From NCBI GenBank assembly GCA_016717655.1, contig JADKFC010000008.1, positions 62,001 through 126,000 of the forward strand: 64,000 bases of DNA, read 5' to 3'. The position numbers and the translations under genes are program-made. The notes below the pieces were generated by a model, which had not been told where the DNA came from, did no database searches, and was given only the letters and a program-made list of their open reading frames with translations. The stretch comes from Saprospiraceae bacterium (lineage in GTDB: Bacteria; Bacteroidota; Bacteroidia; Chitinophagales; Saprospiraceae). Within the stretch, counting starts at the first letter, position 1. Every line of letters starts with the position of its first letter. Shown here piece after piece: positions 10,679-18,156 of this stretch.

Positions 10679-10686
10679 CAAAAGTA
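10679..10686 (-). promoter_or_regulatory. -7 box of thrS
   Basis: Minus-strand TACTTTTG matches the Bacteroidota TAnnTTTG element, 25 bp before the chosen thrS ATG. No convincing -33 TTTG was seen. Confidence 0.5.
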
Positions 10687-10776
10687 CCCCATTTTTGCCG
10701 AAAATTGAAATTTAAATGCGGTACGCATAGGGGCGCAAAATCTTGCGCCCCTGTAAATCTTTTCAAAACAAAAGAT

Positions 10777-12207
10777 TTACCCACGGCGATCCAACAATCT
10801 GACCATCATAGAGAGGCGGGGGTTGGAAAGGAAAAAAGAACGGTGTTGATCAATGAATTGCCAATAAAGATTTGTCCAGTGGGTTTCCCAGGGGCCAGGG
10901 GGAAAATCCGACATCTTGCGGAGGTAGTTGCTGCCTGAGATGTCGGGTTTGGTGCACATGAGGCCTCCATCGGAAAATTGGCTCATGCCGTAGATGTTGG
11001 GTACCATTACCCAGTCATAGGCGTCGATGTACATTTCCATGAACCAACGGTAAACGTAATCGGGATTTGTACTTGTAAGGAGGAGGTAGTTGCCCAGGAC
11101 CATGAGGCGTTCGATGTGGTGGTTGTAGGCATAGCGAAGGGTTTTGGAGATAACGGCATCGATGGGTGGGATGGCGGTGGTGGCGGTGTAAAAGCCCGGA
11201 GGCAGGGCATTGGAGAATTTCCAGAAATGGGTAGTTCGCTGGCGACTGCCGATGGCAAGGTAGACATAGCGGATAAATTCTCTCCAACCTATGATCTGAC
11301 GGATAAAACCTTCGAGGCTGTTGAGAGGGATTTGGCCCTGGAGAGACAGGGCTTTGTTTATAACTTCTTGTGGACTGAGCAGGCCGATGTTGATGAGGGG
11401 AGACAGGACACTGTGGTGAAGGAAGGCCTCATTGCTGACGATGGCATCTTCATAGGGTCCGAAGTCGCGGAAGCGGGTGGTAAAAAAATCATCCATCCAG
11501 TGCAGGGCTTCTTCTCGGGTGGAGGGGTAATAAAACGAGGTTTCTCCAGGGTTGTTGGGAAAATGGGTTTGAATGTAGGTAGTGGCTTCGAGGTCAAAGG
11601 AATTGGGGGTCTTGAATTTGAGTTGGGGTGGTTTAGATTTGGCCGGGTACCGCTGTCGGTTGTCGGCATCGAATGACCATTTGCCGCCAGTGGGTTTGCT
11701 GTTTGCTTCTATGAGAATGTGGCGGTACTTGCGTTGCCAAGTGTAGAAATCAGTTTGAAAAAAACGTTTGCTGCGTTTGTGATATTGTCGCAGCTCTTCG
11801 CGGGAATTGAGGAAAAGTGGACTTTCCGTGACCTCTATTTCCATTTGGCATTGAAGGGCGGTTTCTCTGATTCTTTTGTCCAGCCAGTTGTCGGTCACAT
11901 CCGAAAAATAGAGGGTTGAAAAACCCAGCTTTGCCAGATGAGGAATGAGTTGACGAATGTCGTGATAGACATGAGTACATTCAACATAATGTACTTCATA
12001 GCCGAGCTGCAGCAGGTGGTTTTTGTATGCGCGCATAGCAGCCCGGTGAAAGACCAGCTTGGTTTTGTGGAATTTAAATTGGGTGAAAAATAAATATTCT
12101 TCCACCAAATACACCGGTCTTTCGGGTGAAAGAGACGGGCGAATATGATGGAGTTGGTGCGGAAAGACAAGGCTTACACCCTTGTTTTGTTTTTTTGTCG
12201 GCTGCAT
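10777..12207 (-). CDS. Cryptochrome/photolyase-related protein (DPRP family) lacking Fe-S cysteines
   Basis: About 476-aa cytosolic flavoprotein of the deoxyribodipyrimidine photolyase-related (FeS-BCP, (6-4) photolyase-type) family. The N-terminal alpha/beta domain begins VSLVFPHQLHHIRPSL. The C-terminal FAD-binding helical domain shows GFIRQIIGWREFIRYVY, NHHIERLMVLGNYLLL, and YIDAYDWVMVPNIYGMSQFSDGG. Members normally carry a four-cysteine [4Fe-4S] site, three of its ligands in a C-terminal insertion after MSDY. Here that stretch is short (MSDFPPGPWETHWTNLYW) and cysteine-free, so no cluster is expected. Last gene of a five-gene cluster. Its start overlaps the end of the DUF2256 gene. The likely start is ATG 12207 (MQPTKKQNKG) or 12219. 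Confidence 0.87.
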   Translation of the reverse strand: MQPTKKQNKGVSLVFPHQLHHIRPSLSPERPVYLVEEYLFFTQFKFHKTKLVFHRAAMRAYKNHLLQLGYEVHYVECTHVYHDIRQLIPHLAKLGFSTLYFSDVTDNWLDKRIRETALQCQMEIEVTESPLFLNSREELRQYHKRSKRFFQTDFYTWQRKYRHILIEANSKPTGGKWSFDADNRQRYPAKSKPPQLKFKTPNSFDLEATTYIQTHFPNNPGETSFYYPSTREEALHWMDDFFTTRFRDFGPYEDAIVSNEAFLHHSVLSPLINIGLLSPQEVINKALSLQGQIPLNSLEGFIRQIIGWREFIRYVYLAIGSRQRTTHFWKFSNALPPGFYTATTAIPPIDAVISKTLRYAYNHHIERLMVLGNYLLLTSTNPDYVYRWFMEMYIDAYDWVMVPNIYGMSQFSDGGLMCTKPDISGSNYLRKMSDFPPGPWETHWTNLYWQFIDQHRSFFLSNPRLSMMVRLLDRRG

Positions 12208-12338
12208 TTCTCGCTGCAATATTTTATGTTATCCCAGTTTTTTTCCCACTTCTTTCGCCAGGTAAAAGGTTGAGCGCACACCACACAGATTTTTTGTGGT
12301 AGATAGGATTTATTGCCTTTGTGCTGATTTTTCTCCAC
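12174..12338 (-). CDS. DUF2256 small zinc-ribbon-like protein
   Basis: 54 residues with a GTG start at 12338, three bases past the tspO stop. The alternative upstream ATG (12398) would add residues out of tspO that do not resemble the family. The core has two CxxC-type pairs, KICVVCAQPFTWRKKW and KYCSEKC, matching DUF2256, which probably binds zinc. Function unknown. It commonly accompanies DPRP photolyase genes, as here, where its 3' end overlaps the photolyase start. Confidence 0.85.
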   Translation of the reverse strand: MEKNQHKGNKSYLPQKICVVCAQPFTWRKKWEKNWDNIKYCSEKCSRQKNKTRV

Positions 12339-12340
12339 GG

Positions 12341-12820
12341 CTATGCCGGATTTAAAACCATAATGTAGTAGGTTAGAATTGAAGCGAAACTCACCCAAGA
12401 AATATAGGGTACCAACATCCAGGCGGCTGCTTTATCAATTCGGGCAAAATGAATGATGGTAAGCAGGATTAGCATCCACATGAGCAACATTTCCGCCAGG
12501 GCCAGGTCGGGCCTATGGTAGCCAAAAAAGAGGAAGGTCCATAAAAAGTTAAGTGCCAGCTGTGAAAAATAAAGCGACAGCGGAAGGTAAATTCGATTAC
12601 CCTCCCGGCGCTGCCAGATGCGATAGGAGGCATAGCCCATGAGGAGGTACAAAGTTGTCCATACAGGTGCAAAAATAAAAGAAGGAGGATTGAACCAGGG
12701 CTTGTTGATCGAAGTGTACCAAGTGGGAATATTGGTGGCAGTTACCTGACCAGCAATAAAGCCCAGTACAAGGGGTAGTGCTAACAATAATAATAAAACA
12801 GGAATGGACTTGCGGGTCAT
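12341..12820 (-). CDS. tspO: TspO/MBR family tryptophan-rich sensory protein
   Basis: 159-aa five-helix membrane protein. Family signatures are WYTSINKPWFNPPSFIFAPVWTTLYLLMGYASYRIW and the later ALNFLWTFLFFGYHRPDLALAE (quoted here from two separate helices). TspO proteins bind porphyrins and related tetrapyrroles and are linked to light and oxidative stress responses. It lies within the tight SDR-SRPBCC-TspO-DUF2256-photolyase cluster, 11 bp after the SRPBCC gene. That arrangement fits a light/tetrapyrrole stress unit (inference). Confidence 0.92.
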   Translation of the reverse strand: MTRKSIPVLLLLLALPLVLGFIAGQVTATNIPTWYTSINKPWFNPPSFIFAPVWTTLYLLMGYASYRIWQRREGNRIYLPLSLYFSQLALNFLWTFLFFGYHRPDLALAEMLLMWMLILLTIIHFARIDKAAAWMLVPYISWVSFASILTYYIMVLNPA

Positions 12821-12831
12821 GGCTTATGTGT

Positions 12832-13302
12832 TTAAGATGGAAATTTGCCAAAGATTTCTTCGACAGCTTTAAACCGGAAGTCGAAAATTTCTTTGAGTTG
12901 TTTTTTGATTAACAAGGTATTGGCCACTTTGCCCAGAAAGCCCATAGGTGGGCGGTAACTAACAATGTCTTCCATCAGCACCCCACCCTCGATGGGTGTT
13001 AGTCGGTGTTGGTGGTGCCAGATGTTGTAGGGTCCTACCCTTTGTTCATCTACAAAATAGATGCCCGGTTCTACATGGGTTATCTCAGTGACCCAGTCCA
13101 TCGGAATGTTCAACAGAGGGCTTACCTTATAGGAAATGATCATGCCCGAGTACATTTTTTCAGGAAGGGGGCCATTGGTGATGATGAAGCCCATGTAAGG
13201 CGGTGTTATTTTTGACAGGTTGTTGGGAGATGAAATAAAATCCCAAACTGCTTCGTGGGATGCAGGAATTTTTTGGGCAGTTTTTAACTGGTATATAGCC
13301 AT
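12832..13302 (-). CDS. SRPBCC family ligand-binding protein
   Basis: 156 aa in the START/Bet v1-like fold family of COG4276 type. It opens with a classical AIYQLKTAQKIPASHEAVWDFISSPNNLSKITPP stretch (family hallmark: AW(D/E)F-S.P-NL..ITP) and ends with an amphipathic C-terminal helix. The fold makes a hydrophobic ligand cavity; the ligand is unknown. It starts three bases after the SDR stop, so it is almost certainly co-transcribed. Homologues are frequent in photolyase gene clusters, and the role there is unproven. Confidence 0.82.
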   Translation of the reverse strand: MAIYQLKTAQKIPASHEAVWDFISSPNNLSKITPPYMGFIITNGPLPEKMYSGMIISYKVSPLLNIPMDWVTEITHVEPGIYFVDEQRVGPYNIWHHQHRLTPIEGGVLMEDIVSYRPPMGFLGKVANTLLIKKQLKEIFDFRFKAVEEIFGKFPS

Positions 13303-13305
13303 GGA

Positions 13306-13995
13306 TTAAATTTTGATTGTTGAAATTCCGCCATCCATTTTAAGGATTTGTCCTGTCATCCAGCCAGCAGCAGGGCTGAGCAGGTAAGCAGCCAATTCTG
13401 CCATTTCCTGGGGATCACCTACTTTTTTGAGAGGGTGCCTTTGGGCATTGTTTTCCATTTTTTCAGGCGTATCCAACAAGCTGCCTGCCAAAGGTGTGTG
13501 GGTAAGCGAAGGGGCTATGGCATTGACCCTAATGCGGGGTGCCAGCTCAGCAGCCAGGGCCCTGGTCAATCCTTCTACCGCACCTTTGGAGATTGACACC
13601 AGACTGTGAAAGTTGAATCCCGTTTGCACTGCTACTGTAGAAAACAATAAAATAGAAGCTTGATTGGCAGCCTTCAATCTAGGCAATACAGCCTGGATAC
13701 ACTGCACTGCGCCTGTTACATTGACCATGACATCGTGTTGGATCATTTCAGGAGTTATTCGTGCAAAAGGCTTTAGTTGAATGGTACCCGGACAATAGGC
13801 AATGCCGTGTATCACATCGGGCAAAGCAGAAACATCGAGTGGTTGGCCTGCTTCATAATAAATCGCAGTAATGCCGGGTATTGCTATTTCATGTTTAAAA
13901 TAAGTTCCATAAACCTGATTTTGTTGCATCAAATGGGCTGACAAAGCGGCTCCAATTCCGGATGAAGCACCAATGATGAGGTAGTTTTGTTTCAA
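13306..13995 (-). CDS. SDR family oxidoreductase, catalytic Tyr not conserved
   Basis: 229-aa short-chain dehydrogenase fold: glycine-rich cofactor loop GASSGIGAAL at residues 9-18, the strand with STVAVQTGF, and the C-terminal KMDGG motif. The usual active-site YxxxK reads VSISK, so Lys is present but Tyr is replaced by Val. The protein may be non-catalytic or use another residue. The start is TTG at 13995 (LKQNYLIIGA); no ATG is available nearby. First gene of the five-gene cluster, with an inverted repeat four bases upstream of its start. Confidence 0.82.
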   Translation of the reverse strand: MKQNYLIIGASSGIGAALSAHLMQQNQVYGTYFKHEIAIPGITAIYYEAGQPLDVSALPDVIHGIAYCPGTIQLKPFARITPEMIQHDVMVNVTGAVQCIQAVLPRLKAANQASILLFSTVAVQTGFNFHSLVSISKGAVEGLTRALAAELAPRIRVNAIAPSLTHTPLAGSLLDTPEKMENNAQRHPLKKVGDPQEMAELAAYLLSPAAGWMTGQILKMDGGISTIKI

Positions 13996-13999
13996 TTTT

Positions 14000-14028
14000 G
14001 TTTAATTTTATTTCTAAAATTGTTAAAC
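14000..14028. promoter_or_regulatory. Inverted repeat upstream of the photolyase-cluster operon
   Basis: Arms GTTTAATTTTA and TAAAATTGTTAAAC around TTTC, with a 3-base asymmetry, located just before the SDR start codon. The position fits an operator or leader hairpin for the five-gene cluster. The regulator is unknown, and no regulator gene is adjacent. Confidence 0.35.
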
Positions 14029-14058
14029 AGATTGAATTTGAAAAAGTTCATTTTCGGG

Positions 14059-14215
14059 CATCGGAGCACCTGTCCCTACGCCAGGATACTGGTGTAGGGA
14101 ACCGGGTATCGGAGCATCCGTAGTTGAATCCTCGAGAAGGGTTTTGTCTTTTCACCGGAGAAATGGGATTTGTTGCTTTGACATTATTCCGGCGTAGTGA
14201 TCGGAGCATCCGTAG
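14059..14215. repeat. ATCGGAGCATCCGTAG repeats and a hairpin
   Basis: The 16-mer occurs exactly at 14108-14123 and 14200-14215, with a partial copy at 14059-14070. A related stretch is at about 15133. Between the first copies lies a 12-bp-stem hairpin, TCCCTACGCCAG-GATA-CTGGTGTAGGGA, at 14073-14100. The rest of the 13996-14442 gap has no gene. Confidence 0.65.
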
Positions 14216-14344
14216 ATGGATCGTTGGGTTTTGCCATCATTTTTGATGGATGTTGCACATCTTTCAAATGCCGCCAAAATAGATTCTACTTCTATCCCCT
14301 ACACCGGCCGGGCCAGTATAGAGAAAGATGCCGTATCCCAATGC

Positions 14345-14415
14345 CAAAAAATCGAACCCTAGCCCCTATCCCCTAAAATATTTTATCCCCCAGCCCCTTA
14401 CCCCTATCCCCTATT
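14345..14415. repeat. CCCCTATCCCCTA-type intergenic repeat
   Basis: Several near-copies of CCCCTATCCCCTA, the reverse-complement class of the G-rich repeat after lon at 5605-5671. It immediately precedes the trmB promoter region. Function unknown. Confidence 0.6.
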
Positions 14416-14442
14416 CCATTAGCTTTGCGGCAAAATTGAAAA

Positions 14443-15132
14443 ATGGGCAGGAGCAAGAATAAGTTGTCCAAGTTTGCGGAGATGATGGATTTTCCGAATG
14501 TGGTACAGAACTTCGATTTTCTGAAGCCAGGACTGGTGGGTATAGGTGGAAAAAAGGTCGACTACAAAGGAAGTTGGTCGAAGGATTTTTTTAAAAATGA
14601 TAATCCCCTGATACTGGAGTTAGCTTGCGGCAGGGGGGAATACACGGTGGCGCTTGCGGCTGCTTTCCCCGAAAAAAATTATATGGGCGTAGATATCAAA
14701 GGGGCCAGAATCTGGGTTGGGGCCAAGATGGGCATAGAACAAGGCCTGGCCAATGCCGGCTTCCTGCGCACCCGTATTGAGCAAATCGGCTTGTTTATGG
14801 GAGAAGGCGAGGTGGACGAAATCTGGATCACTTTTCCCGACCCATTTCTACTTAAAGAGAGAAATCGGCTTACCCACCACCGTTTTTTGGATTCCTACTT
14901 ACCTTTTCTGAAACCGGGAGGCCACATCCACCTCAAAACGGACGACGACACTCTTTATGAGTTCAGTGTTGAGTCATTTGCCAGCTGGGGCCGGGGTGAA
15001 ATCATCTACCACAACGCGGATATCTATGGGGGCCCCCTCTATGATCCGGTTTTGGAGTACAAAACGTATTATGAGCGCCTCAATATGGGCAGGGGGAAAA
15101 CGATTAAGTATATAAAGTATCGGGTTTCTTGA
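14443..15132 (+). CDS. trmB: tRNA (guanine-N7-)-methyltransferase
   Basis: 229 aa. It forms m7G46 in tRNA variable loops using S-adenosylmethionine. The SAM-binding strand-loop ILELACGRGEYTVALA is at about residues 57-72. It also has the acidic YMGVDIKGARIWVGAK and the family motif ITFPDPFLLKERNRLTHHRFL, then HLKTDD and YYE near the C terminus. A TAGCTTTG -7 box is at 14420-14427, 15 bp before the ATG. Intact. Confidence 0.95.
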   Translation: MGRSKNKLSKFAEMMDFPNVVQNFDFLKPGLVGIGGKKVDYKGSWSKDFFKNDNPLILELACGRGEYTVALAAAFPEKNYMGVDIKGARIWVGAKMGIEQGLANAGFLRTRIEQIGLFMGEGEVDEIWITFPDPFLLKERNRLTHHRFLDSYLPFLKPGGHIHLKTDDDTLYEFSVESFASWGRGEIIYHNADIYGGPLYDPVLEYKTYYERLNMGRGKTIKYIKYRVS

Positions 15133-15215
15133 TTCGGAGCATCGGGTATCCGGATACTCGGAATTGTATGAATATTTTGTAATTTTGCACTTTCAAAAAA
15201 ATAAAACCTAATCAA

Positions 15216-16328
15216 ATGATCATTGGTGTACCAAAAGAAATAAAACCGAGTGAAAACAGGGTGGCATTGACACCTGCCGGTGTGATGGAATTTATCAAAG
15301 CCGGACACACCGTATTTGTGCAATCTACAGCTGGTGATGGCAGTGGATTTTCGGATACAGAGTATAAAAAAGCGGGGGCTAAAATTCTTCCTAAGATTGA
15401 GGATGTTTATAAAAAAGCCCAAATGATAATTAAAGTGAAAGAGCCGATTGCCAAAGAATACAAATTGATTCAGAAAGATCAGTTGTTGTTTACTTACTTT
15501 CACTTTGCCTCTTATGAGCCTTTGACAAAGGCCATGATCAAAAGTGGGGCCGTATGTCTTGCTTACGAAACCGTGGAATCTACGGATCGTTCCCTTCCTT
15601 TGTTAATTCCTATGAGTGAGGTGGCAGGAAGGATGGCCATCCAGGAAGGAGCCAAATACCTGGAAAAACCCATGGGTGGAAGAGGTATTCTACTCGGTGG
15701 AGTACCAGGTGTAGCACCTGCCAAAGTATTGGTATTAGGAGGCGGTATCGTAGGTACCCAGGCAGCCAAGATGGCAGCAGGATTGGGTGCCAAGGTAACC
15801 ATCCTGGATGTAAGTTTAAAAAGACTTCGTTACCTGGCCGATGTAATGCCTGCCAATGTGACTACCATGATGTCTAATGAATATACCATCAGAAAGTTGA
15901 TCAAAGATCACGACCTGATCGTTGGTGCGGTATTGATTCCGGGTGCCAAGGCGCCAAACCTCATCACACGCGACATGCTCAAAGAAATGAGGCCAGGTAC
16001 CGTAGTAGTAGATGTTGCTGTAGATCAGGGAGGTTGTATCGAAACTTGCAAACCTACTACCCACGAAGATCCCGTTTATGTAGTGGATGGTGTGCTGCAC
16101 TACTGTGTGGCCAACATGCCGGGTGCTGTTCCTTATACCTCAACCATTGCCCTTACCAATGCTACCCTTCCTTATGCCCTTCAATTGGCCAATAAAGGAT
16201 GGAAAAAAGCATGCGAAGACAATCTTGAACTCAAGTTGGGTTTAAATGTGGTCAATGGCAAGGTAGTTTACAAGGCAGTAGCCGAAGCCTTTGGGCTGAA
16301 GTACACCCCGATTGAACAGGTGATGTAA
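15216..16328 (+). CDS. ald: Alanine dehydrogenase
   Basis: 370 aa. It interconverts L-alanine and pyruvate/ammonia with NAD(H). The N terminus MIIGVPKEIKPSENRVALTP is characteristic. The Rossmann loop VLVLGGGIVGTQAAKMAAGLGA follows, and the catalytic region includes NMPGAVPYTSTIALTNATLPY. A TAATTTTG -7-like box is at 15180-15187. A strong intrinsic terminator shared with murI follows. Intact and typical in length. Confidence 0.96.
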   Translation: MIIGVPKEIKPSENRVALTPAGVMEFIKAGHTVFVQSTAGDGSGFSDTEYKKAGAKILPKIEDVYKKAQMIIKVKEPIAKEYKLIQKDQLLFTYFHFASYEPLTKAMIKSGAVCLAYETVESTDRSLPLLIPMSEVAGRMAIQEGAKYLEKPMGGRGILLGGVPGVAPAKVLVLGGGIVGTQAAKMAAGLGAKVTILDVSLKRLRYLADVMPANVTTMMSNEYTIRKLIKDHDLIVGAVLIPGAKAPNLITRDMLKEMRPGTVVVDVAVDQGGCIETCKPTTHEDPVYVVDGVLHYCVANMPGAVPYTSTIALTNATLPYALQLANKGWKKACEDNLELKLGLNVVNGKVVYKAVAEAFGLKYTPIEQVM

Positions 16329-16368
16329 TGCTTTTTTATTTTCTAAAATAGCATATAATCTTAAAATT

Positions 16369-16400
16369 AAAAAGGCTCCAAAAGGGGCCTTTTTGCTTTT
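16369..16400. terminator. Bidirectional terminator between ald and murI
   Basis: Hairpin AAAAAGGCTCC-AAAA-GGGGCCTTTTT followed by a T-rich stretch, located between the convergent ald and murI genes. An A-run before and a T-run after the stem make it usable from both strands. Confidence 0.85.
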
Positions 16401-16410
16401 ACAGATGAGC

Positions 16411-17235
16411 TCATATAAAAAGATCGAGGTGAGAAGAGCTGATGGTTCTTCCCAAAAACAGGGCGGCTTTTTGATCAAAATCGATGGGATCATCGGTGGT
16501 ATAAAATTGATGACTGCCCTTTTGGGATAAGCGGACTTCCATTTCGGGATGTCTTATGAGATAGTCGTTGAGTTTTTGAGCAACGATTTGACCCTGAGAA
16601 ATTAATTGGATATGTGAAGGCAGATTCTCCTGGATTTTGTCGCGGAGCAACGGATAATGCGTACAGGCCAGGATGATGGCATCGATTTCGGGAGCCTGGC
16701 TCAGCAGTTCATCTATGTATTTTTTGACGAAGTAGTCGGCACCGGGGCCCAGGTGTTCGTTGTTTTCAACCAGGGGAACCCACATAGGGCAGGCCAATTG
16801 GTGAACATGGATGTCGGGGAAAAATTTCTCAATTTCAATGACGTAGGATTGTGATAAAACCGTGCCTTTGGTGGCAAAAATGCCAACGTGCCTTGTTTTT
16901 GTGTATTCGCCTATCACTTCGGTAGTGGGACGGATGACACCCAACACCCTACGATTAGAATCGTAGTTATCCAGGTCTCTCTGCTGGATGGTACGTAAAG
17001 CCTTGGCTGAGGCTGTATTACACGCTAAAATGACCAGCGGGCAGCCCAGGTTAAATAATTTTTTAACGCATTGCCAGGTAAATTCGTGAACGGTTTCAAA
17101 ACTGCGATTTCCATAGGGCACACGTGCATTGTCTCCCAGATAGATATAATCATAAGTTGGAAGGCTGTTTTCGATTTCCCTAAAAACCGTTAATCCGCCA
17201 TAACCAGAGTCAAAGATGCCGATGGGAGAACTCAT
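16411..17235 (-). CDS. murI: Glutamate racemase
   Basis: 274 aa. It makes D-glutamate for peptidoglycan. It has the N-terminal PIGIFDSGYGGLTVFRE (general acid/base Asp9 and Ser10), the first catalytic Cys72 in ILACNTAS, and the second Cys191 in ILACTHYP. DNARVPYG is also conserved. Convergent with ald across a shared terminator. Intact. Confidence 0.96.
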   Translation of the reverse strand: MSSPIGIFDSGYGGLTVFREIENSLPTYDYIYLGDNARVPYGNRSFETVHEFTWQCVKKLFNLGCPLVILACNTASAKALRTIQQRDLDNYDSNRRVLGVIRPTTEVIGEYTKTRHVGIFATKGTVLSQSYVIEIEKFFPDIHVHQLACPMWVPLVENNEHLGPGADYFVKKYIDELLSQAPEIDAIILACTHYPLLRDKIQENLPSHIQLISQGQIVAQKLNDYLIRHPEMEVRLSQKGSHQFYTTDDPIDFDQKAALFLGRTISSSHLDLFI

Positions 17236-17400
17236 ACAATTTACCTCTTTTATTTGTGTTTTTGGTACAACAAATTACGTTCATTTTATCCAAAGCAAGA
17301 GCAATTGCCTCTTTAAAAGTATTGATTAGCAGCCTGGCTTCTTGCTTGGAGCTGATAAAAGAAGGATTATTTGTTTATTTTTGACAAAATTTGAAATAGT

Positions 17401-18156
17401 ATGAAGCAGTTGACGATTGTTGCCCTATTACTAGTGGCATTGATACCATGCAAGGCTCAATTCGGCGGCCAATACACTGCCTTTTTTAATGGTGAAAATA
17501 TAACCCTGGAATTGAAAGAAAAAGGCCAGTCCTTAACAGGCACCATGAAAGATAGTCAACAAAACTATGCCATTAAGGCTGAAAAAACGGGGCAGGGCTT
17601 TGAAGGCACCGCAGTCGACGATAAGTTGGGCATTACCTTTTTGATCACTGCAATCGTATCCGCCCAGGGCATTGACATGGATTTTGACGTCGATTATGAG
17701 GGCAGCAGAACAGATGCCTTTCTCGTTAATTTTGTCAAAGAAGGAAAAGAAAAAAATACAGACATTGAAGGTGGTAAAAAAAGTAAAAAGCCTATTGACA
17801 AACGCATAGTGGGTCAGTGGAAGCATGAAAGCTTTTATTCATCCGGATATGGGGCAGATGGCATGAGTGGAAGCAACACTCAATATCTCGCATTTAATGA
17901 AGACGGTACAATGACAGACATGGGCAACCAGGCTAGCATCAGTGGGTCCAATTATTCGGGCAATTCGGGAAAAGGAAGCGGCAATGGCACAGTATCCAAT
18001 GTATGGTACTATACCAATGGCAATCAGATCATAGTATATACCAATGTCAATGGAACTGAACAGGAAATGCCCATGGGTACCTATTATATTGAAGATGGTA
18101 AGTTGTTAATTACCCAGGCCAACGGCGAAAAATTGTTGTTGCAAAGAGTTCAATAA
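17401..18156 (+). CDS. Secreted protein of unknown function
   Basis: 251 aa with a clear signal peptide (MKQLTIVALLLVALIPCKAQ). Two beta-rich parts are visible. Residues ~22-115 look like a small beta-sheet domain (LELKEKGQSLTGTMKD). After a lysine-rich linker (GGKKSKKP), the C-terminal part has a lipocalin-like opening (IVGQWKHESF) and FNEDGTMT, with a Ser/Gly/Asn-rich loop. I do not recognise a specific family. The stop TAA overlaps the ATG of the radical SAM gene by one base, so the two are translationally coupled. A TATTTTTG box lies at 17376-17383. Confidence 0.75.
   Translation: MKQLTIVALLLVALIPCKAQFGGQYTAFFNGENITLELKEKGQSLTGTMKDSQQNYAIKAEKTGQGFEGTAVDDKLGITFLITAIVSAQGIDMDFDVDYEGSRTDAFLVNFVKEGKEKNTDIEGGKKSKKPIDKRIVGQWKHESFYSSGYGADGMSGSNTQYLAFNEDGTMTDMGNQASISGSNYSGNSGKGSGNGTVSNVWYYTNGNQIIVYTNVNGTEQEMPMGTYYIEDGKLLITQANGEKLLLQRVQ

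Noticed and set aside
10978..11676. 232-codon ORF antisense to the photolyase-related gene
   Set aside because: Low-complexity translation with no domain. The opposite strand encodes a recognisable family member.
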